37,273 bases of DNA from Hahella sp. (GTDB lineage Bacteria; Pseudomonadota; Gammaproteobacteria; Pseudomonadales; Oleiphilaceae). Position numbers and translations under genes: made by a program. The DNA lies in assembly GCA_028280065.1 (NCBI GenBank), contig JANQMN010000137.1, positions 1-37,273 on the forward strand. The letters are read 5' to 3'. The notes below the pieces were generated by a model. It did no database searches, was not told the DNA's origin, and saw nothing but the letters and a program-made list of their open reading frames with translations. Each line of letters opens with the position of its first letter. Position 1 is the first letter of the stretch. This document shows positions 31,610 to 37,273 of this stretch, one piece after another.

Positions 31610-32311
31610 TTAATTGGGTTTTATTAACACTTTCGGATCACCGCTAATGATTACCGGTTTTCCGCCTTTGCAATTACCGCCATCGTTCTTGGAATTTGCC
31701 TCAATTTTTACGAAAACGGCACGTTCACTCTGATTCCGCTCAAGATCCAGGCTTTTTGGAAAATAATGCGCTTTCACTTCCGGGAAGTACCTTCGCGCTT
31801 GTCCGTTATTTTTAGCAAAAGGCAGTAACTTGCCGCTCCTTCCCGTACGAGGGTCTTTTAGGCAGCCAATGCCTTGGCCTCGGTTATCGCATCCCGATAA
31901 ATACCAAGTGTCGTCTATAGCTGGTCGCAGCTTCTTATTAATATGCTTGTGTTTATCGTATCCCGCTTTATCTTTAAACATGACCACTCGAAAACAATAA
32001 TTATCAGAAATACCTTCTGCCGTTTTAACGAACTCCAACGTGTCGGCAGGTCTCCGATCGTTCCTGTCGAAAGTCAGTTCAATGGCTTTGCCTGCGGTTG
32101 TCAGGTCATATTTGTAACCGTCTCTGGTCTTGAAGCAAATTTGGGGGCTGCTGACGAGCTTGTCGCAGGATGCTCCGTTTTTAAAAATACTGAACTCAAT
32201 TTTTTGGTGGGTCGTTTGAGCGCTGGCACTGTTTTCAAGCTGGGTGAGAGACGGCAGCAACTGACACAGGATAAAAAGAAGAAAAAATCTGCCAGGAATT
32301 TGGGTTCTCAT
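31610..32311 (-). CDS. Secreted protein of unknown function, next to a Ser/Thr kinase
   Basis: From the ATG at 32311 (GGAGG about ten bases upstream) this is a 233-residue protein with a signal peptide (RFFLLFILCQLLPSL, cleavage near SASAQ). The mature part contains several cysteines (CDKL, ICFK, YCFR, GCDNRG, GCLKD, NCKGG) that probably form disulfides. I do not recognise the family. It begins 33 bp after the kinase stop codon, so it is almost certainly co-transcribed with it. The frame is open to 32353, which would overlap the kinase gene and lose the signal peptide. Confidence 0.7.
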   Translation of the reverse strand: MRTQIPGRFFLLFILCQLLPSLTQLENSASAQTTHQKIEFSIFKNGASCDKLVSSPQICFKTRDGYKYDLTTAGKAIELTFDRNDRRPADTLEFVKTAEGISDNYCFRVVMFKDKAGYDKHKHINKKLRPAIDDTWYLSGCDNRGQGIGCLKDPRTGRSGKLLPFAKNNGQARRYFPEVKAHYFPKSLDLERNQSERAVFVKIEANSKNDGGNCKGGKPVIISGDPKVLIKPN

Positions 32312-32343
32312 CTGCACAATCCTCCGCGAGCAAATAAAAAGGA

Positions 32344-35067
32344 TTAATGCCAATCCAATTCGGCAAGTTGAGGCGTTCTTTCAATGAGGTTTGTCGGGAA
32401 AAACATTTCTGCTGCTTTTCTAACTTCTTCTTTCGCCGCCATCAACTTTCCCTGATTGACAAGACTTATTCCGCGATAGTAGTACAAACTGGGATTTTCG
32501 CTATCCAGGGCTTCGGATTTCTCGAAGTACAAGTCGGATTGCAGATAATCCTGAACTTGGGAATGATAATGCGCCAGATCGATATAAATGTCAGGATCGC
32601 TTATTCCATCGCCAAGGTCTTTTTCAGCCAGCTCAATCGCTTTGAAATAATAGGCTTTAGCTTGATCCTGTCCTTTTTCAATTTCATTCACGGTATCAGC
32701 CAAGTTCCCGTAAATCGCATAGGAATTAGGGGACAATGCCATTGCACGTTCGAACTTGGACCTTGCAGACGAAAAATCTCCTAAAAAATAGAGGACTGTT
32801 CCATGGTTTGTCAGCGAGTAAAAATCAGCATCCAAGGAGTTGATACGAGAATATATTTCATTGGCATCTTCTAACCTTCCAAGCTGGAAATAGCCTGCAG
32901 CCAGATTTATCAAAATAGTGACTTTGTCAGGATAGAGATCCAAAATCCTCTGGTATGCGGATATCGAACTCCCGATATCGTTGATCTTCCAATAAAGCTC
33001 TCCCATTTTCTGGTCTATTCGCCAACGATAAATGGAAGACTTGGTCGCATAGGCCGTTAGTTTCTGCAACGCTAACTCGTAGTTGCCATCGCTTGCTTCA
33101 ATGTCACTATAGGCCAAATACCAGTCGGTACTTCTATTTTTCACCTCGCCAAGGAACAGACGCGCCGTTTCCAGATCGCCAATGGCAGAAAAATAGTTCG
33201 CCATTGTTATCAACGATTCACTACTTTCAAATCTGTTTTCAAGTAGATACATGCAAGCAGGTTTTGCCATTTCTAACCAGTGCTTAGTAGCATCTTTGAA
33301 ATGCGCTTGCTTATATAGGAAAAACTGGCATTTCAATACTAACGCCGGTTCATGGGTCGGCGATATTTTCAGCGCCGATTCCAGAAGCGTTTCCACCGCA
33401 TCGAACGTCAGTTTGGATAAATTGGAATCCAGCTTCGCCTTTGCTTGCAGAAAAATAAAGTTTGCCCGGCTGCGCCAGCGTTCGTCATCGCTGTTCCTTT
33501 TACGACCGCTGCTCTTAGGACTGGTCAGTCCAAAATAGTCCGTTACAGCCGCTATGCTATCTTGTGAGATATTTCCCAGCTCTTCCTTATCGTATAAACG
33601 CTTAAATATCAGTTGCCCTTGCGTTTCCTCCGCCTTTTGAATGTACAGGTTGTAATCCACACCGCCGCTACCGGATTTGAGCTTACCGGTCAACGCATAT
33701 TCTGCATTAATCGCTTTACTTGCCACCAATATCTCACGAGTTGAAGAGCCTTCTTCTATATCCAACATTTCGATATCAAATTCGGTGGCCAAGCTTCTCT
33801 CCAGCTGCAAACTTGCACCCCGCGCCAAAACCGATAGTTCCGTGTCCCTGCCCTGGTATCGGATAGGTGCAAAGGCAATCTTAACCATCGGGTTGTCAAT
33901 GGCGTTACCGACTGTTGATTCGGAGTAATTTGCCGGGCTATCCAAACGGCTGGAAACTAAATATACCCATACAGAGACCCCAATCAGAACTGCCGCCAGA
34001 CAAAAACTGAAAAATGCAAATCTGTTCGGCGTAGATTTCCAAGCTTTGGCGTTAGTATCTTCAACGCTTTTTCGTGCTTCCCCGGCTATCGATACAGCGG
34101 CATGAGAACTTTCGGCAGTCTCGGAGAGCGCCACGGTTTGCAGTTGCGGCGAGGTTGACTTGGTCATGGTCTTCGTTAAAACCTGAATCACCTGCAACGC
34201 ATTCTGCGGACGTAATCTCGGATCCAGGTTCAAACACCACTCCAATACCCCAAGAAACGAATTGCTGTAGTGTTTGGCATTCTCATGCTCCGTTAGCGGC
34301 TGTAACGGGTCCGGCAAACCATCCCTTACATGGTCGCTTCGCTCCGTACCCTCGACCGGAGGATGGCCGGTGATCAGTTTGTAGCATACAGCGCCGACCG
34401 CATAGATATCGCTCCACGGTCCCTGCCGTTTGCTGTTGCGGCTGTATTGTTCGGAGGGAGAAAAACCGGCGCTGGCAATGGCGGATACACTTTTTGAATG
34501 GTCCGCCAGATTCTGCCGAGCGGCACCGAAATCAATCAACGTGGGCTCGCCTTCCCGGCGCAGGTAGATATTGCCCGGTTTGATATCGCGGTGCAGCATA
34601 CCTGCCTTATGCACTTCAACCAGACCATTAAGAATCGGCAAAATGATCTGCTTGATTCTGGTTTCCGGCATTCCACCTGCAAAGTGGGTGCGTTTCAGCT
34701 CGTCAGACAGACTTTCGCCCAGTTCATAGTCCATGGCGATGTAGCCTGTACCATTAGCCTCGATAAAATTGGAGACGCGCACGATATTGCGGTGGCGAAA
34801 CTTGTTCAATCGTTTCGCTTCATCGAGAAAATAATTCAAACCCTTTTGAAAGTTGACATAACGGCCGCTTTTCGGCTGGATGGTTTGCGTATCGCCGGCC
34901 CGGCCGGCAATATCGTGGGGAAAGAACTCCTTCAGCGCGACGTACCCTTCCAGCCGAGTATCCCAAGCCTGGTAGGTAATTCCGAAGCCGCCCGCACCGA
35001 GTACTTTTTCGATGCGATAGCGATCAACAAGAGTTCCCGGTAATAAGGAATAGTCAAGCTCATCCAT
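32344..35067 (-). CDS. Hanks-type Ser/Thr protein kinase with TPR repeats
   Basis: A 907-residue protein. The kinase domain occupies residues ~15-300: glycine loop VLGAGGFGITY (24-29), Lys46 in VALKEFF, catalytic loop LHRDIKPGN (Asp161), metal loop IDFGAAR (Asp179). All key residues are present, so it is active. A single transmembrane helix lies at about 349-372 (FFSFCLAAVLIGVSVWVYLV). The C-terminal ~500 residues lie across the membrane and contain a CsgG/TolB-N-like segment then TPR repeats, for example LINLAAGYFQLGRLEDANEI and YYYRGISLVNQGKLMAAKEE. It is followed by a gene for a secreted protein. Confidence 0.92.
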   Translation of the reverse strand: MDELDYSLLPGTLVDRYRIEKVLGAGGFGITYQAWDTRLEGYVALKEFFPHDIAGRAGDTQTIQPKSGRYVNFQKGLNYFLDEAKRLNKFRHRNIVRVSNFIEANGTGYIAMDYELGESLSDELKRTHFAGGMPETRIKQIILPILNGLVEVHKAGMLHRDIKPGNIYLRREGEPTLIDFGAARQNLADHSKSVSAIASAGFSPSEQYSRNSKRQGPWSDIYAVGAVCYKLITGHPPVEGTERSDHVRDGLPDPLQPLTEHENAKHYSNSFLGVLEWCLNLDPRLRPQNALQVIQVLTKTMTKSTSPQLQTVALSETAESSHAAVSIAGEARKSVEDTNAKAWKSTPNRFAFFSFCLAAVLIGVSVWVYLVSSRLDSPANYSESTVGNAIDNPMVKIAFAPIRYQGRDTELSVLARGASLQLERSLATEFDIEMLDIEEGSSTREILVASKAINAEYALTGKLKSGSGGVDYNLYIQKAEETQGQLIFKRLYDKEELGNISQDSIAAVTDYFGLTSPKSSGRKRNSDDERWRSRANFIFLQAKAKLDSNLSKLTFDAVETLLESALKISPTHEPALVLKCQFFLYKQAHFKDATKHWLEMAKPACMYLLENRFESSESLITMANYFSAIGDLETARLFLGEVKNRSTDWYLAYSDIEASDGNYELALQKLTAYATKSSIYRWRIDQKMGELYWKINDIGSSISAYQRILDLYPDKVTILINLAAGYFQLGRLEDANEIYSRINSLDADFYSLTNHGTVLYFLGDFSSARSKFERAMALSPNSYAIYGNLADTVNEIEKGQDQAKAYYFKAIELAEKDLGDGISDPDIYIDLAHYHSQVQDYLQSDLYFEKSEALDSENPSLYYYRGISLVNQGKLMAAKEEVRKAAEMFFPTNLIERTPQLAELDWH

Positions 35068-35256
35068 GGAAGGAAGAAGTCCGCGCCGAATTGATTATTA
35101 AGGAGATTTTGGCTAGAAGAAGCGACTGTACAACAGTATTGGCACTTCGACCGCTAGTGCTCCGCTCTATAATTAATGGCACAATCAGCGTTTAATTACA
35201 GGATGGGGCGTTAATAGCCTTACACTAATAACGAATTCACGGCAGAGTATCAAGTT

Positions 35257-35715
35257 TTGAAGCACTTTCATATTTGTATCGGCACCGTTTTCGGGGGCGC
35301 ACAGGAAACCGCCAGAGCAATTAAAAAAGCCGTCGCCGAAAAAGGCTACGATACCAGTTTGCATACCAATCCCAGTTTCACACAGTTGCAGAACGATGAA
35401 GATCCAATACTTATTTGCACGTCCACAACCGGTTCAGGAGAAGTACCTGCGAATATCGCCCCCCTCTATGAAACCTTAACCACGGAGTTTCCCAACATTG
35501 TCGGGCGGATTTTTGGTGTCATTTGTCTCGGTGACAGCTCTTATGGCGATACTTTTTGTGGCGCAGGCAAACTATTTGACGAGGCATTCTCCGAATTGGC
35601 GGCACAGCACCTCAGTGAACCCCTGTTTATCGATGCCATGGAAACAACGGAGCCGGAACAGGAAGCCGTTCCCTGGGTGTTGAAATGGATAGAAAAAATG
35701 CCGGATCAGCACTAA
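35257..35715 (+). CDS. Flavodoxin-like protein
   Basis: A 152-residue flavodoxin fold protein. The FMN phosphate-loop equivalent is CIGTVFGGAQETA, the later loops are CTSTTGSGEVPANI and CLGDSSYGDTFCGAG. This is the MioC/short-flavodoxin type that carries electrons or supports biotin or FeS metabolism. The frame has no ATG or GTG start; TTG at 35257 (MKHFHICIG) is the best, as the residues before it are not conserved. The gene diverges from the kinase gene. Confidence 0.87.
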   Translation: MKHFHICIGTVFGGAQETARAIKKAVAEKGYDTSLHTNPSFTQLQNDEDPILICTSTTGSGEVPANIAPLYETLTTEFPNIVGRIFGVICLGDSSYGDTFCGAGKLFDEAFSELAAQHLSEPLFIDAMETTEPEQEAVPWVLKWIEKMPDQH

Positions 35716-35738
35716 AGCAAACTAAAGTGGGATACAGG

Positions 35739-35767
35739 AAAAGGGCGGCATGAATACGCGCCCTTTT
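35739..35767. terminator. Bidirectional terminator
   Basis: AAAAGGGCG (35739-35747) and CGCCCTTTT (35759-35767) form a perfect 9-bp stem with T runs in both directions. It lies between the convergent flavodoxin and small membrane protein genes. Confidence 0.8.
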
Positions 35768-35805
35768 GCTGGAAAATTTGAATCGGCATTCCAATTGGCG
35801 AAAGA

Positions 35806-35970
35806 TTAGTTTCTAGCTTGTTCCGAATCTGAAGCGGGAAGCTGTAAAGAAGACAGCAAAACGGTAGCAGGTTTTTCTTTCGTATAGCTAAAGGTGGTGA
35901 AACCACTGATAACTAAACCGACACAAAAGATGATGACAAGCGTGATCATCATATCAGGCTTGCGATTCAT
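35806..35970 (-). CDS. Small single-pass membrane protein (54 residues)
   Basis: ATG at 35968-35970, stop TAA at 35806-35808, with a very strong GGAGG just upstream (AAGGAGGAACG). The protein begins MNRKPDMMITLVIIFCVGLV, followed by ISGFTTFSY, a clear transmembrane helix with positively charged N-terminus, then a hydrophilic tail with KEKPATVLLSSLQLPASD. Strong ribosome binding site, helix and terminator downstream make it a real gene. No family recognised. Confidence 0.7.
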   Translation of the reverse strand: MNRKPDMMITLVIIFCVGLVISGFTTFSYTKEKPATVLLSSLQLPASDSEQARN

Positions 35971-36152
35971 CGTTCCTCCTTAACATTCCTGAGTTTTTTA
36001 TTGTTATGACCCTGTCTAAGGCCAGAACTTTCTGTTCGGCTATTTTCAACGCTCCACAGTGTACTTATTTTTACGTATTGACGATAGTGGCTCTTTTCGA
36101 TCCATTTTTCGTCCGGGTCACTGCATTGTTTTGAAAGTGTAGTCAGAACCAA
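35967..36152 (-). CDS. Possible small ORF coupled to the membrane protein
   Basis: An open frame of 61 residues from a TTG ends in TGA overlapping the ATG of the small membrane protein (ATGA). The product is hydrophilic and basic (KLRNVKEER at the end). Coupling suggests translation, but there is no ATG or ribosome binding site and no family match. It may be only 5' untranslated sequence. Confidence 0.2.
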   Translation of the reverse strand: MVLTTLSKQCSDPDEKWIEKSHYRQYVKISTLWSVENSRTESSGLRQGHNNKKLRNVKEER

Positions 36153-36249
36153 ATAAATATCAAGCCGTTAGCAGGTATTCTTTAGAAAAACCCGAGAAAT
36201 AACGCCTAACCTACTTCTGAATTGATTAATAAATGGTAACAGAGCTGTA

Positions 36250-36271
36250 AAATCCGCCACTTGGGTGGATC
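36250..36271 (-). terminator. Weak terminator-like hairpin after ilvA
   Basis: ATCCGCC (36252-36258) and GGTGGAT (36264-36270) pair with one mismatch on the minus-strand RNA, followed by a short TTTT. It lies 15 bp after the ilvA stop codon. Confidence 0.35.
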
Positions 36272-36285
36272 TGTTAAGCCCGTTT

Positions 36286-37273
36286 TTAATTGCCTAGAAA
36301 TAGCTGATAGGCGGGATTATCCGTTTCTTCCCAATAACGGAATCCTACCTTATCCAGCATCTTCTTGAACTCCTTCATTTGGGATTTTTCCACTTGTACG
36401 CCCATTAGTACGCGGCTATAGGCAGCACCATGGTTTCGATAGTGGAACATGGATATATTCCACCGGGTACCTAGGGAAAGGAGGAATTTCATCAAGGAAC
36501 CGGGGCGTTCCGGAAACTCAAAGCGGAATACCCGCTCATTTTCCAAACCCGGTGCATGACCACCGACCATATGGCGAATGTGCATTTTGGCCATTTCGTT
36601 GTCAGTCAGGTCCAGAACCGGCAATCCATGCTCTTCCAAGGCATTCAACAATTCCTGCCTTTCCTGGAAACCTTCACGAATCTGCACACCGACAAATATC
36701 TGGGCCTCTTCAGGATCGGAATAGCGGTAATTAAACTCGGTGATATTGCGCCGGCTCAACGCTTGGATGAACTTTTTGAAGCTTCCCGGTTGTTCGGGGA
36801 TCTTCACCGCCAGAATCGCCTCGCGCTCCTCCCCCACTTCGGTACGTTCGGTGACATAGCCCAACCGGTCGAAATTCATATTGGCTCCGCTGACCACGGC
36901 AATCAGATTCTCTTCTTCAATGCGTTCGCGGGCGACATACTTTTTCATCCCCGCCACCGAGAGTGCTCCGGCGGGCTCGGCGATAGACCTGGTATCTTCG
37001 AAAACATCCTTGATTGCCGCGCACATCTCGTCAATGGTCACTGTGACGACCTCATCGACGTTGTCTTTACAGATTTCCCAAGGCAGTTTGCCAACCTGCT
37101 TAACGGCCACCCCATCTGCGAAGATACCGACTTCTTTTAGGACCGCACGGCGGCGGGCTTTTAACGCCTCCTGCAAGCAGTTGGCATCTTCCGGTTCAAC
37201 CCCGATAACTTTTACTTCAGGCCGTAAATATTTGATATAAGCGGCCATCCCGGCGATTAATCCTCCGCCGCCC
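36286..37273 (-). CDS. ilvA: Threonine dehydratase (biosynthetic), C-terminal part
   Basis: The frame is open to the right edge, giving about 329 residues of the C-terminal part. It starts with the PLP phosphate-binding glycine loop (GGGGLIAG, 37249-37272), passes EPAGALSVAG and VVSGANMNFDRL, and ends in two ACT-like regulatory domains (IPEQPGSFKKFIQAL and FPERPGSLMKFLLSL). Two ACT-like domains mark the isoleucine-pathway enzyme that deaminates threonine to 2-oxobutanoate and is inhibited by isoleucine. The N-terminal catalytic Lys lies outside the window. A weak hairpin follows the stop. Confidence 0.95.
   Translation of the reverse strand, partial: GGGGLIAGMAAYIKYLRPEVKVIGVEPEDANCLQEALKARRRAVLKEVGIFADGVAVKQVGKLPWEICKDNVDEVVTVTIDEMCAAIKDVFEDTRSIAEPAGALSVAGMKKYVARERIEEENLIAVVSGANMNFDRLGYVTERTEVGEEREAILAVKIPEQPGSFKKFIQALSRRNITEFNYRYSDPEEAQIFVGVQIREGFQERQELLNALEEHGLPVLDLTDNEMAKMHIRHMVGGHAPGLENERVFRFEFPERPGSLMKFLLSLGTRWNISMFHYRNHGAAYSRVLMGVQVEKSQMKEFKKMLDKVGFRYWEETDNPAYQLFLGN

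Noticed and set aside
35712-35906. Minus-strand frame of 64 residues
   Set aside because: It overlaps the bidirectional terminator and the small membrane protein gene in another frame, and its composition is not protein-like.
1-37273. Search for CRISPR arrays, tRNA or rRNA genes, integron integrase, transposase or phage genes
   Set aside because: No regularly spaced repeats, no tRNA-like cloverleaf and no tyrosine-recombinase or transposase motifs were found by reading; the group II remnant has no reverse transcriptase.

Overview
The window is chromosomal DNA of moderate GC content from a Gram-negative bacterium, most likely a gammaproteobacterium. Evidence for this: a biosynthetic threonine dehydratase with two C-terminal ACT-like domains, a DUF1631 protein, several lipoboxes, c-di-GMP enzymes with HD-GYP and GGEEF signatures, and a decayed integron cassette array. 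The genus cannot be fixed from the sequence. No rRNA, tRNA, CRISPR array, complete insertion sequence, prophage or integron integrase was seen.

Layout. (1) 1-2800: the 5' part of a DUF1631 gene running off the left edge, an isoprenylcysteine-methyltransferase-like membrane protein and a PEBP/YbhB protein. (2) 2.9-9.5 kb, minus strand: a tightly packed operon of two half-size ABC exporters (MdlA/MdlB type), an M3 oligoendopeptidase F and a TPR protein. It is preceded by a 19-codon leader ORF, a set of mutually exclusive RNA stems and an intrinsic terminator. This looks like ribosome-mediated attenuation of an asymmetric heterodimeric exporter and is the most interesting regulatory feature here. 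(3) 9.6-11.1 kb: accessory debris, namely a GNAT gene, a second GNAT fragment, and an addiction module with intact antitoxin and frameshifted ParE-like toxin. (4) 11.1-14.9 kb: a DesK/NarL-type two-component pair divergent from a membrane protein and a periplasmic TPR protein, with a nested inverted repeat between them.

(5) 15.3-19.0 kb: an integrase-less integron cassette array on the minus strand (a CALIN). Four attC-like sites alternate with a lipoprotein, an SRPBCC protein, a HigB/HigA-like toxin-antitoxin pair, a class I glutamine amidotransferase and an HNH endonuclease. A YefM/YoeB-like pair lies inside in the opposite orientation. A roughly 180-bp group II intron remnant, with a domain-V-like hairpin, abuts one attC site. 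(6) 19.0-21.4 kb: YciI protein, alpha/beta-hydrolase lipoprotein, unknown lipoprotein and a frameshifted hydrolase relic.

(7) 21.6-24.6 kb: sirtuin, periplasmic solute-binding-like protein, GNAT protein, and a small DUF1127-like gene preceded by an undescribed 40-codon ORF and two perfect hairpins. (8) 24.6-27.4 kb: a candidate small RNA and a large GIDE-GIDE-LemA membrane protein. (9) 27.4-31.1 kb: HD-GYP phosphodiesterase, DHH/DHHA1 phosphoesterase and a membrane diguanylate cyclase, which could together make, cut and clear c-di-GMP. (10) 31.1-37.3 kb: EVE protein, a secreted protein behind a Hanks-type Ser/Thr kinase with TPR repeats, flavodoxin, a small membrane protein and the C-terminal part of IlvA running off the right edge.
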